Shown piece by piece: positions 1-6,290 of a stretch of DNA of 6,485 bases. A program made the translations under genes and the position numbers. The stretch covers positions 1-6,485 of the forward strand of contig JAFYAD010000003.1 of the NCBI GenBank assembly GCA_017540915.1. Reading direction: 5' to 3'. A model generated the notes under the pieces. That model was not told the DNA's origin and searched no databases. It worked only from the letters and a program-made list of their open reading frames with translations. This DNA is from Lachnospiraceae bacterium. Lineage in GTDB: Bacteria; Bacillota_A; Clostridia; Lachnospirales; Lachnospiraceae. The stretch's first letter is position 1, and each line of letters opens with the position of its first letter.

Positions 1-75
1 AAGACAGTAGTGACAGTGCTTCCTGATACGGCAGAGCGGTATTTTTCTACGCCTCTGTTTGCGGAAGACCGTTGA
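1..75 (+). CDS. cysK: Cysteine synthase (O-acetylserine sulfhydrylase), C-terminal end only
   Basis: Frame 1 is open from the window edge to the TGA at 73-75 and encodes 24 residues that contain LPDTAERYFSTPLF. This closely resembles the conserved C-terminal strand and helix of PLP-dependent cysteine synthases, in which a LPD/S-x-GERYLST-x-LF pattern is typical. The family makes cysteine and acetate from O-acetylserine and sulfide in the cytosol. The catalytic lysine and the substrate loop lie upstream of the window, so activity cannot be judged, and the related cystathionine beta-synthase-like paralogues cannot be excluded. The gene reads in the same direction as everything downstream, and a weak possible terminator follows it. 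The identification rests on one short motif plus an in-frame stop. Confidence 0.8.
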   Translation, partial: KTVVTVLPDTAERYFSTPLFAEDR

Positions 76-114
76 TTCGGTACGAAAATCTGAGGTTTTA
101 AGAGTATTTGATAT

Positions 115-151
115 CCACGGCGGTCCCGGGGCGATAGCGGTGGCGTTTTTT
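115..151 (+). terminator. Possible weak intrinsic terminator after cysK
   Basis: CCAC at 115-118 can pair with GTGG at 140-143, continued after a G/G mismatch by GC (120-121) with GC (137-138). The hairpin is followed two bases later by six T residues (146-151). The stem is short and the loop is large and GC-rich, so this is only a plausible end for the cysK transcript. Confidence 0.35.
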
Positions 152-190
152 GACCGGTTGTGATCACGCTGAGACAGGATGGAATATATT

Positions 191-640
191 ATGCAGGATA
201 GATTTGAGACTTTTACAACTTCTATATTCAAGATAATGCACTATTGGAACAGGATAGCAACAGATGAGATGAAAAAACACGGCCTTAAGGGCGGATATGC
301 CCTGTATTTTGTTGTGATATCCAATCACGATGGAGAGCTTTCCTCCGCGGATCTGGCCAAGCTTTGCGGCAGGGATAAGGCAGATGTATCCCGTGCGGTT
401 TCCACACTTCAAAAAAAAGGTCTCCTTGAAATGTTCGAAAAAGGAACATATCGTGCCCATTTGACATTTACACCGGAAGGGAGTAAGATTGCTGACAATA
501 TAAAAAGTCGAGCTTCTATCGCAATAGACATAGCAGGACACGGTCTGTCTGATGAAATGCGCAATAACATGTATCAGAGTCTTGCTGTTATAGGTGAGAA
601 TCTGAAGATGATATCGGAGGACGGACTTCCGGAGGACTGA
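191..640 (+). CDS. MarR-family winged-helix transcriptional regulator
   Basis: The 149-residue protein has MarR-family size and layout: an N-terminal dimerisation helix region (about 1-45), a winged helix-turn-helix (about 50-95) and a C-terminal dimerisation helix (about 98-145). Residues SSADLAKLCG (51-60) and the following DKADVSRAVSTLQKKGLL (62-79) form the HTH with its recognition helix. The EKGTYRAHLTFTPEG stretch (83-97) is the wing. Such proteins are usually cytosolic dimeric repressors of nearby or self operons that respond to small ligands. I chose the ATG at 191 because MQDRFETFT resembles the usual start of this clostridial subgroup and a purine-rich GGATGGA (177-183) precedes it at good distance. 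An ATG at 179 would add four residues (MEYI) but has no clear ribosome binding site. The ligand and target are unknown. No efflux or stress gene is visible next to it, and I see no convincing terminator behind it. Confidence 0.88.
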   Translation: MQDRFETFTTSIFKIMHYWNRIATDEMKKHGLKGGYALYFVVISNHDGELSSADLAKLCGRDKADVSRAVSTLQKKGLLEMFEKGTYRAHLTFTPEGSKIADNIKSRASIAIDIAGHGLSDEMRNNMYQSLAVIGENLKMISEDGLPED

Positions 641-712
641 TAAGTCTGTAGTTAACAGCCCGTTTTTTACAGGGAAAAAGCCTGAAATCAAAATACAATA
701 ATACTATATAAG

Positions 713-761
713 AAAATTTTTTCAAAAAATGCTTGACAAGAAATCCGATTAAGGTTATCAT
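713..761 (+). promoter_or_regulatory. Strong housekeeping-type promoter with UP-like A/T tract for tRNA-Glu and probably the rimP operon
   Basis: A perfect -35 hexamer TTGACA (733-738) and a -10 TATCAT (756-761, five of six consensus bases) are separated by exactly 17 nt. Immediately upstream, 713-730 is an uninterrupted A/T tract apart from one C (A4-T6-C-A6-T), in the place of an UP element that contacts the alpha subunit C-terminal domains. The expected start point is about 767-769, at or within a few bases of the mature tRNA 5' end. No comparably good promoter was seen between the tRNA and infB. Confidence 0.85.
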
Positions 762-768
762 GTAACAC

Positions 769-840
769 GGTTCGTTGGTCAAGCGGTTAAGACGCCGCCC
801 TCTCACGGCGGAAACACGGGTTCGATTCCCGTACGGACTG
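769..840 (+). tRNA. tRNA-Glu, anticodon CUC
   Basis: A full 72-nt cloverleaf can be drawn. The acceptor stem is GGTTCGT (769-775) with ACGGACT (833-839), discriminator G840. The D stem is GTC (778-780) with GAC (791-793). The anticodon stem is CCGCC (795-799) with GGCGG (807-811) around loop CTCTCAC, giving anticodon CTC at 802-804. The T stem is ACGGG (816-820) with CCCGT (828-832) around TTCGATT. It reads GAG codons as glutamyl-tRNA. The 3' CCA is not encoded, as T residues follow G840, so it must be added by CCA nucleotidyltransferase. The acceptor stem has G1-U72 and U4-G69 wobble pairs; G1-U72 is uncommon at the terminal pair. It is preceded by its own promoter and followed by a terminator that separates it from rimP. 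Confidence 0.97.
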
Positions 841-860
841 TTTTTCATATGTTTAAGCAT

Positions 861-895
861 ATGAGAGCTTCAAGGTTCTTGAGGCTCTCATTTTT
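861..895 (+). terminator. Intrinsic terminator or attenuator between tRNA-Glu and rimP
   Basis: Bases 861-874 pair with 878-891 in a 14-bp stem containing one G-U pair and closed by a GTT loop (875-877). T4 (892-895) follows, then C-A-TTATTTT, so the U tract is interrupted. The hairpin ends before the rimP ribosome binding site GGAGG (905-909) and leaves 18 nt to the rimP ATG. There is no room for a separate promoter behind it, so transcripts that express rimP-nusA-infB probably read through it. It therefore looks like a tRNA terminator that doubles as an operon attenuator. Intrinsic termination stimulated by NusA and autoregulation of nusA at a leader terminator are reported for Bacillus subtilis; applying that here is inference. 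Confidence 0.88.
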
Positions 896-913
896 CATTA
901 TTTTGGAGGTTCT

Positions 914-1378
914 ATGTCTAAACATTCAGATTATGAGAAGAGAACAGAAGAGCTGGTCACGCCTGTTTTGGAGAGACTCGGATTAACACTCTATGATGTT
1001 GAGTACGTAAAGGAAGGAAGCGAGTACTACCTTCGTATTTTCATCGACAAAGAGGGCGGCGTTGATATCAACGAGTGCGAGGCAGTGAGCCGCGAGATGA
1101 ATACGATCCTGGATGAAGAGGATTTCATACCTGATGCATATATTTTCGAGGTGAGCTCTCCGGGACTTGGGAGGACGCTCAAAAAGGACAAGCACTTAAG
1201 CTACAGCATCGGAATGGAAGTGGATGTTCATACCTTTAAGCCTGTGGACGGCACCAAGGATATGACAGGCATATTAAAGGGATTTGATGACGAATATGTC
1301 GATCTGGAGATTCAGGGTGCAGAGAAGAAACTTGAGAGAAAAAATATTGCCAGCATAAAACTTACCGTAGATTTTTGA
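914..1378 (+). CDS. rimP: Ribosome maturation factor RimP
   Basis: RimP binds the free 30S subunit and helps its maturation, particularly assembly around S12 and the central pseudoknot. The 154-residue protein matches the family length. It has an N-terminal alpha/beta domain (about 1-85) ending in the signature EVSSPGLGR (79-87) and a C-terminal SH3-like barrel (about 88-154) with TGILKGFDDEYVDLEI. The usual SSPGLDR motif here has G for D at residue 86, a substitution I do not consider disabling. The ATG at 914 follows GGAGG (905-909) with a short 4-nt spacing. It is the first protein gene of the operon and sits just behind the 861-895 hairpin. A 58-nt gap separates it from nusA. The identification is firm from both motif and context. 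Confidence 0.96.
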   Translation: MSKHSDYEKRTEELVTPVLERLGLTLYDVEYVKEGSEYYLRIFIDKEGGVDINECEAVSREMNTILDEEDFIPDAYIFEVSSPGLGRTLKKDKHLSYSIGMEVDVHTFKPVDGTKDMTGILKGFDDEYVDLEIQGAEKKLERKNIASIKLTVDF

Positions 1379-1436
1379 TGATTTTGAAAAATACTCAGAT
1401 AACACAACGGTCTTAATGTAGGAGGAAAAGGGAAAA

Positions 1437-2852
1437 ATGAAGAAGGTTAAGCCAACCGCGGAAGAGAATTCATTAAGAGACGCACTGGAGGCGTTAGAGC
1501 GCGAAAAAAACATCAGCAAGGATTCGATCCTGGACGCTATCGAGCAGTCACTTATAACTGCGTGCCACAAACAGTACGGTGATTCCACAAATGTGCGTGT
1601 TATAATGGATCGCGATAAGTGCACATTCAGCTGCCAGCTTGAAAAAGAGGTGGTCGAGAATGTGGAAAATCCCAACAATCAGATCGCTCTCGGCAAGGCA
1701 CAGATGCTGGATCCCACATTAAAGCCGGGTGATTTCATCACTATGGATGTGGATTCCAAGGAGTTTGGACGTATCGCCACATCCAACGCCAAGAACGTCA
1801 TACTCCAGAAGATCCGCGAGGAGGAGAGAAGAGTCCTCTATAGTGAGTATTATGAAAAAGAGAGAGACATCGTCACAGGTGTGGTACAGAGATATGTAGG
1901 CAAGAACCTTTCGGTTAACTTAGGAAAGCTTGATGCTCTTCTGGTGGAGAAGGAGATGGTCAAGTCCGAGCACTTCGAGCCCAACGACAGGATCAAGCTC
2001 TATGTTTGCGAAGTCCGCACCAACCCGAAGGGACCGAAGATCATGGTTAGCCGTACTCATCCGGAACTTGTCAGAAGACTTTTCGAGACGGAAGTTACGG
2101 AGATGGCTGAAGGCATTGTGGAGATAAAGAGCATTGCCAGAGAGGCAGGAAGCCGTACAAAGATCGCAGTGTGGTCTAACGATCCGGATGTGGATGCCGT
2201 GGGCGCTTGTGTAGGTCAGAACGGAAACAGGGTAAATGAGGTTGTGGAGGAACTCAGAGGTGAGAAGATAGACATCATCAACTGGGATGATAACCCGGCA
2301 AACCTTATACAGAACGCACTCAGTCCTTCAAAGGTTATTTCAGTTATAGCGGATGCCGAGGAAAAGACCGCCAGGGTTGTGGTTCCGGACTATCAGCTCT
2401 CACTTGCCATCGGAAAAGAAGGTCAGAACGCGCGCCTTGCAGCAAAGCTTACAGGCTTTAAGATCGATATCAAGTCTGAGAGCCAGGCGAGAGAAGCAGG
2501 CGACTTCCTTGATTACGAGAATGATTATCAGGATGTTGAGGAGACACCTGAATATACAGAGAACACTGATGATTTCGGTTATACCGATGAGAACGGTGTA
2601 TTCCATGAAGGTTACTATGACGAAGACGGTGCCTTCCATGAGGGATATTATGATGAAGCAGGAAAATTCCACTTCGGATTCTTTGACGAAGACGGAGCTT
2701 TCCATGAGGGATATTTCGACGAGGATGGAGCCTTCCATTACGGATATTACGATGAGGACGGCACATTCCACGCAGGATATTACGATGAGGACGGCAACTT
2801 CAATGCCGGCTACTTTGACGAAGACGGAACGTTTCATCCACAGGAGGCTTGA
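1437..2852 (+). CDS. nusA: Transcription termination/antitermination factor NusA with repeat-bearing acidic C-terminal tail
   Basis: NusA binds RNA polymerase near the RNA exit channel, increases pausing, stimulates intrinsic termination and takes part in antitermination. The core is standard: an RNA polymerase-binding N-terminal domain (about 1-135, with KDSILDAIEQSLITA), an S1 domain (about 143-207, ending GPKIMVSRTHPELV), KH1 with GQNG (260-263) and KH2 with IGKEGQNARLAAKLTG (325-340). The protein has 471 residues against about 370 in Bacillus. The excess is an acidic linker (about 351-380) and eight 11-residue repeats (381-468), then QEA. E. coli NusA has two acidic AR domains at this end, but this tail does not resemble them in sequence. 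The start at 1437 follows AGGAGG (1420-1425) with 11-nt spacing. The last codons include the ribosome binding site of rnpM, so the two are probably translationally coupled. Confidence 0.97.
   Translation: MKKVKPTAEENSLRDALEALEREKNISKDSILDAIEQSLITACHKQYGDSTNVRVIMDRDKCTFSCQLEKEVVENVENPNNQIALGKAQMLDPTLKPGDFITMDVDSKEFGRIATSNAKNVILQKIREEERRVLYSEYYEKERDIVTGVVQRYVGKNLSVNLGKLDALLVEKEMVKSEHFEPNDRIKLYVCEVRTNPKGPKIMVSRTHPELVRRLFETEVTEMAEGIVEIKSIAREAGSRTKIAVWSNDPDVDAVGACVGQNGNRVNEVVEELRGEKIDIINWDDNPANLIQNALSPSKVISVIADAEEKTARVVVPDYQLSLAIGKEGQNARLAAKLTGFKIDIKSESQAREAGDFLDYENDYQDVEETPEYTENTDDFGYTDENGVFHEGYYDEDGAFHEGYYDEAGKFHFGFFDEDGAFHEGYFDEDGAFHYGYYDEDGTFHAGYYDEDGNFNAGYFDEDGTFHPQEA
2577..2840 (+). repeat. 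Eight in-frame 33-bp tandem repeats encoding the GYYDEDGxFHx tail of NusA
   Basis: Eight contiguous units of 33 bp begin at 2577, 2610, 2643, 2676, 2709, 2742, 2775 and 2808. The consensus peptide is G-Y-Y/F-D-E-D-G-x-F-H-x. Gly1, Asp4, Glu5, Gly7 and Phe9 are invariant, and His10 is replaced only in unit 7 (Asn). By my count the 88 residues include 25 Asp/Glu, 25 aromatic residues and a single Lys. Units differ at many synonymous third positions (GAC/GAT, GAA/GAG, TAT/TAC, GGA/GGC/GGT), so the array is not a fresh duplication. Units 6 and 7 are the most alike in DNA, identical over their first 22 bases, and mark the likely most recent copy event. Confidence 0.97.
2842..2847 (+). promoter_or_regulatory. 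Ribosome binding site of rnpM lying inside the end of nusA
   Basis: AGGAGG overlaps the last sense codons of nusA (CAG GAG GCT). It is 7 nt from the TTG at 2855, an ideal spacing, but only 1 nt from the TTG at 2849. This decides in favour of the 2855 start for rnpM. Confidence 0.75.
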
Positions 2853-2854
2853 GT

Positions 2855-3115
2855 TTGGAGAAAAAGATTCCAATGAGAACCTGTATCGGGTGTCGTAACG
2901 TCAGACCGAAAAACGAGATGATACGCATAGTAAGGACTAAAGACGGTCTTGTCGAACCGGACATCACAGGAAAGGCGGAAGGTCGTGGGGCTTATGTCTG
3001 TAAAAATGCTGAATGCTTTCTGAAACTCAGAAAGACAAAGGCTTTGAACAGGACATTCAAAACATCGGTTTCGGAAGAAACTTATGAGAAAATACGACCT
3101 GCATTTGACACATGA
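2855..3115 (+). CDS. rnpM: YlxR/RnpM family RNA-binding protein (RNase P modulator)
   Basis: The 86-residue protein MEKKIPMRTCIGCR... matches the YlxR (DUF448) family, always found between nusA and ylxQ/infB in Firmicutes. In B. subtilis this protein has been renamed RnpM because it binds the RNase P RNA and modulates the enzyme; transfer of that role is by family. Visible motifs are RTCIGCR (8-14), ELIR-like EMIRIVR (21-27) and the signature GRGAYVC (43-49). Cysteines 10, 13, 49 and 54 could form a metal site, but the family is not firmly known as zinc-binding. I chose the TTG at 2855 for its ideal spacing from AGGAGG. A TTG at 2849 would overlap the nusA stop by 4 nt (TTGA) and add two residues, and the ATG at 2873 would remove six. 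Its stop overlaps the ylxQ start. Confidence 0.92.
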   Translation: MEKKIPMRTCIGCRNVRPKNEMIRIVRTKDGLVEPDITGKAEGRGAYVCKNAECFLKLRKTKALNRTFKTSVSEETYEKIRPAFDT

Positions 3116-3423
3116 CGGACAGATTCAGATCGGCTCTTTCCATGGCCGCAAAGGCCGGAAAGGTTGCCAGCGGAGAGACCGGAGCGGAGAATGCCATAAA
3201 ATCGGGCAAAGCGGTATTTTGTATTATCGCTGAGGACGCGACGGACAATACCAAAAAGAAATTCAAAAATATGTGTATAAACAGGAAAACAGATTGGTGT
3301 TTTTATTCCGACAGGGCATCGATAGGCGGCGCCATAGGGCGTGAGTTCAGGTCGGTGGCCGTCATTACGGATAATAATCTTGCACAGCTTGTCAGAGCGA
3401 AGATTGAGGAGGAGCGAGCTTAA
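3112..3423 (+). CDS. ylxQ: L7Ae-like ribosomal/RNA-binding protein YlxQ
   Basis: A 103-residue protein of the L7Ae/L30e/S12e/Gadd45 fold, with the family's usual length. Seen motifs are the N-terminal [11 protein letters not shown] (12-22), the central strand [18 protein letters not shown] (34-51), which matches the conserved D-A-S-x-N-T-K-K pattern, and the [16 protein letters not shown] stretch. L7Ae homologues bind kink-turn RNAs; in Firmicutes YlxQ is related to ribosomal proteins but its precise RNA partner is not settled. The start ATG overlaps the rnpM stop (ATGA, 3112-3115) and no clear ribosome binding site stands in front, so it is probably expressed by translational coupling to rnpM. 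The stop TAA overlaps the infB ATG by one base. I looked for no specific kink-turn target in the window. Confidence 0.93.
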   Translation: MTDRFRSALSMAAKAGKVASGETGAENAIKSGKAVFCIIAEDATDNTKKKFKNMCINRKTDWCFYSDRASIGGAIGREFRSVAVITDNNLAQLVRAKIEEERA

Positions 3424-6290
3424 TGGCAAAGAGAAGAGTTTACGAAGTTGCAAAAGAAATGGATGTTATACCCAAGGAACTAACAGAGTATATCAAGAAT
3501 AACATCCAGGATATCAAATCTCATATGAGCTATATCGAGGAGGATGTTATAGAGAGGGTAAAAAAGGAATTTGTACCTACTCAGAAGCTTTCCGAGGTAG
3601 AGGCGCAAAAACCGGCTGCTCCCAAAAAGAAAAAGAGTATCACAGCGGTATATAATCCAGTGCTTCAGGAGCAGGAGTCGGCTCATCCGGTAAAAAAACC
3701 GGTAGCTCCCAAGCCACCCGCTCATCCGGCTCCGGGCAAGGCACCGGTACATCCGGGGGGAAAACGCCCCATAGGTACGCCTACCCGTTTTATACCTGTG
3801 AAGGTTGCCAAGCCGCAGACTGAGGAGAACGTGTCACCGGAGACAAAGGAAACTGTACGTGATGATGCGGGTGCTAAAGCTGTGACACCGGCTGATACCA
3901 CGGTAAAACAGGCTGAGAAGCCGGTTGATAATACGCCGGAGGTTAAGCCTGCAGATAATAAAGCCGAAGTTGAGGTAAAGACGGATAATAAGCAGACTGC
4001 GGATAATACAGCAAGTATCGCAGTCAATGCTAATCCGGTCAATGAAAAGAAACCGCCGGAGAGAAAATTTGGTCTCACAGGTGAGAAGGTCATAATACCC
4101 GTTGAAGAGAAAAAGAAGGGTAATTCAGGTGACAGGGACAGAAGACATGGGCAAAAAGGCGAAAGAGCCGGAGAAAAAACCGGCGAAAAGAACGGCAAAA
4201 AAATCTATACTACCAGCAATTCCGGGAATCGTTATGGCGGTGATCGCAATAATACCGGTCGCAATGAAGGTGGTAGAGGTGACAATAGATTCAATAAAGA
4301 TCGCCAGGGAAAACCTGGGCAGCAGTCACAAATAAGAGATAACAGCGCAAACCAGGCAGCTGCAGTTGCAGATCCGGGCAGAAAGAGCGGCCGCAAGGGC
4401 AAGGATAAGCGCGACAACAAGGACTTCGACAAGAATTCAAGGCATGCAGAGCAGCTTAAGAACCTGGAGAAGACAACAGGTTACAAGCAGCGAAATAAGA
4501 CTGCCATGACAGCTGAGGAGAAGGAAGAGAAGACCCAGATCAAGGAGATCGAGCTTCCGGAGCATCTTACAATAGGCGAGCTTGCCAGCCGCATGAAAGT
4601 AACAGCTTCAGAGATCATCAAAAAGCTCTTCGAAAAAGGCAAGATGTACACCATGAACTCCGATATCGCATATGACGAGGCGGAGAGCCTTGCGCTGGAG
4701 TTTAATTTCATCGCATCACCGGAAGAGAGAGTAGATGCCATAGCAGAGCTTCTGAAGGAAGAGGACGAGGATGACGCAAAACTTGTGAAACGTCCTCCTG
4801 TAGTCTGCGTTATGGGACATGTAGATCATGGTAAAACATCACTTCTGGATGCCATCAGAGATACAAAAGTCACCGACAAGGAGGCCGGCGGTATCACACA
4901 GGCCATCGGTGCATATATGGTAAGAGTCGGTGATCAGAAGATCACATTCATCGATACACCCGGACATGAGGCATTCACCGCAATGCGTATGAGAGGCGCG
5001 AACTCGACGGATATCGCGATCCTCGTGGTAGCTGCAGACGACGGTGTCATGCCCCAGACAGTTGAGGCTATAAACCATGCGAAAGCAGCCGGTGTAGAGA
5101 TAATCGTAGCGGTAAATAAGATAGATAAGCCTTCTGCTAATATAGAGAAGGTTAAGCAGGAGCTTACCGAGTATGAGCTGATCCCTGAGGATTGGGGCGG
5201 CAGCACCGTATTCTGTCCTGTTTCCGCACGTACCAAGGAAGGTATAGATAACCTTCTGGAGATGATACTGCTGACAGCGGATATATTGGAGCTCAAGGCC
5301 AATCCCAAGAGAAATGCAAGAGGTATCATCATAGAGGCACAGCTGGACAAGGGAAGAGGTCCGGTTGCCACTGTTCTGGTGCAGAAGGGTACACTCAAGG
5401 TTGGACAGCCTGTAGCCTGCGGTTCTTCATACGGTAAGGTCAGAGCCATGATCGATGACAGAGGTCATAACGTCAAGGAAGCGAGACCTTCAACACCTGT
5501 GGAGATCTTGGGACTTAACAGCGTTCCAAACGCCGGAGAAGTTTTCGTTGCCATGGATTCAGAGAAGGAAGCCAAGGCATTTGCGGATACATATATCGCA
5601 GAGGGCAAGAATAAGCTGGTAGAGGAATCCAGAGCAAGAGTATCACTGGATGATCTCTTCAGCCAGATCCAGTCAGGTAACATGAAAGAGCTGGATATCA
5701 TCGTGAAGGCTGATGTACAGGGTTCTGTGGAAGCAGTAAAACAGTCTCTCGTGAAACTTTCAAATGATGAAGTTGTAGTGAAGGTGATACATGGTGGTGT
5801 CGGTGCAATCAATGAATCCGATGTCATCCTGGCTTCAGCTTCAAATGCTATCATTATAGGATTTAACGTAAGACCCGATGCAGTGGCTAAGTCCACGGCA
5901 GACAGGGAAGGCGTGGATGTAAGACTTTACAAGGTTATATACAATGCTATAGAGGACGTGGAAGCAGCCATGAAGGGCATGCTGGATCCCATCTACGAGG
6001 AGAAGGTTATCGGTCATGCGGAAGTTCGCCAGATATTCAAGGCATCGGGAATCGGCAACATCGCCGGAAGCTATGTATTGGATGGTGTATTCAAACGCGG
6101 CTGCAAGGTGAGAGTCACCAGAGAGGGCGAGCAGATCTTCGACGGAGATCTTGCATCCCTTAAGAGATTCAAGGATGATGTCAAAGAGGTCAAGGCCGGA
6201 TTCGAGTGCGGTCTTGTGCTTGACGGATTTACGGATTACGCTGAGATGGATGTCTTTGAGGCATACGAGATGGTGGAGGTACCGCGTTAA
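3423..6290 (+). CDS. infB: Translation initiation factor IF2
   Basis: IF2 is the GTPase that places fMet-tRNA on the 30S subunit and promotes subunit joining. The 955-residue protein has an IF2N helical module (1-50), a long disordered linker (about 53-376), a second IF2N module (about 378-430), the G domain (about 456-630), beta-barrel domain II (about 633-735), domain III (about 755-850) and the fMet-binding C-terminal barrel (about 858-952). GTPase motifs are GHVDHGKT (465-472), [10 protein letters not shown] (489-498), DTPGHE (511-516), NKID (565-568) and SAR (601-603). GFECGL (926-931) carries the Glu-Cys pair of the fMet pocket. The linker moves from Pro/Ala/Lys-rich, through acidic Thr/Val-rich, to Arg/Gly/Asn/Lys-rich. 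ATG 3423 follows AGGAGG (3407-3412) at 10 nt and overlaps the ylxQ stop (TAATG). Much longer than B. subtilis IF2 (about 716), mainly through the linker. Confidence 0.98.
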   Translation: MAKRRVYEVAKEMDVIPKELTEYIKNNIQDIKSHMSYIEEDVIERVKKEFVPTQKLSEVEAQKPAAPKKKKSITAVYNPVLQEQESAHPVKKPVAPKPPAHPAPGKAPVHPGGKRPIGTPTRFIPVKVAKPQTEENVSPETKETVRDDAGAKAVTPADTTVKQAEKPVDNTPEVKPADNKAEVEVKTDNKQTADNTASIAVNANPVNEKKPPERKFGLTGEKVIIPVEEKKKGNSGDRDRRHGQKGERAGEKTGEKNGKKIYTTSNSGNRYGGDRNNTGRNEGGRGDNRFNKDRQGKPGQQSQIRDNSANQAAAVADPGRKSGRKGKDKRDNKDFDKNSRHAEQLKNLEKTTGYKQRNKTAMTAEEKEEKTQIKEIELPEHLTIGELASRMKVTASEIIKKLFEKGKMYTMNSDIAYDEAESLALEFNFIASPEERVDAIAELLKEEDEDDAKLVKRPPVVCVMGHVDHGKTSLLDAIRDTKVTDKEAGGITQAIGAYMVRVGDQKITFIDTPGHEAFTAMRMRGANSTDIAILVVAADDGVMPQTVEAINHAKAAGVEIIVAVNKIDKPSANIEKVKQELTEYELIPEDWGGSTVFCPVSARTKEGIDNLLEMILLTADILELKANPKRNARGIIIEAQLDKGRGPVATVLVQKGTLKVGQPVACGSSYGKVRAMIDDRGHNVKEARPSTPVEILGLNSVPNAGEVFVAMDSEKEAKAFADTYIAEGKNKLVEESRARVSLDDLFSQIQSGNMKELDIIVKADVQGSVEAVKQSLVKLSNDEVVVKVIHGGVGAINESDVILASASNAIIIGFNVRPDAVAKSTADREGVDVRLYKVIYNAIEDVEAAMKGMLDPIYEEKVIGHAEVRQIFKASGIGNIAGSYVLDGVFKRGCKVRVTREGEQIFDGDLASLKRFKDDVKEVKAGFECGLVLDGFTDYAEMDVFEAYEMVEVPR

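Noticed and set aside
634..668. Possible terminator after the MarR gene (short hairpins before T6 at 663-668)
   Set aside because: The available stems are only 4-5 bp and are not placed directly before the T run, so termination here cannot be supported.
164..691. Long open frame of 175 codons on the minus strand opposite the MarR gene
   Set aside because: Its translation has no recognisable domain, it lies fully antisense to a clear MarR coding region, and it has no good ribosome binding site.
588..860. Minus-strand open frame across the tRNA gene
   Set aside because: It runs antisense through a complete tRNA and its promoter; a tRNA-derived spurious frame of a kind often mis-annotated.
1375..1403. 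Possible internal promoter before nusA (TTGATG, 17 nt, GATAAC)
   Set aside because: Both hexamers match consensus poorly and the region is otherwise unremarkable; not enough to call.
2577..2840. Regular short repeats as a CRISPR array
   Set aside because: The 33-bp units are directly contiguous with no unique spacers, are degenerate at third codon positions and lie in frame inside nusA.
2353..2898. Open frame in another + frame and two minus-strand frames across the NusA repeat region
   Set aside because: They exist because the 33-bp repeat is a multiple of three and keeps stops out of all frames; their low-complexity translations mirror the repeat and nusA is clearly the real frame.
2882..3016. 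Zinc finger in RnpM from the CxxC and CxxxxC pairs
   Set aside because: Four cysteines are present, but I know of no established metal binding for the YlxR family, so it is only noted in the gene entry.
4102..4335. Short basic open frame in another frame inside the infB linker
   Set aside because: It is a frame-shifted reading of the Lys/Arg/Gly-rich IF2 linker, lacks a ribosome binding site and overlaps infB entirely.
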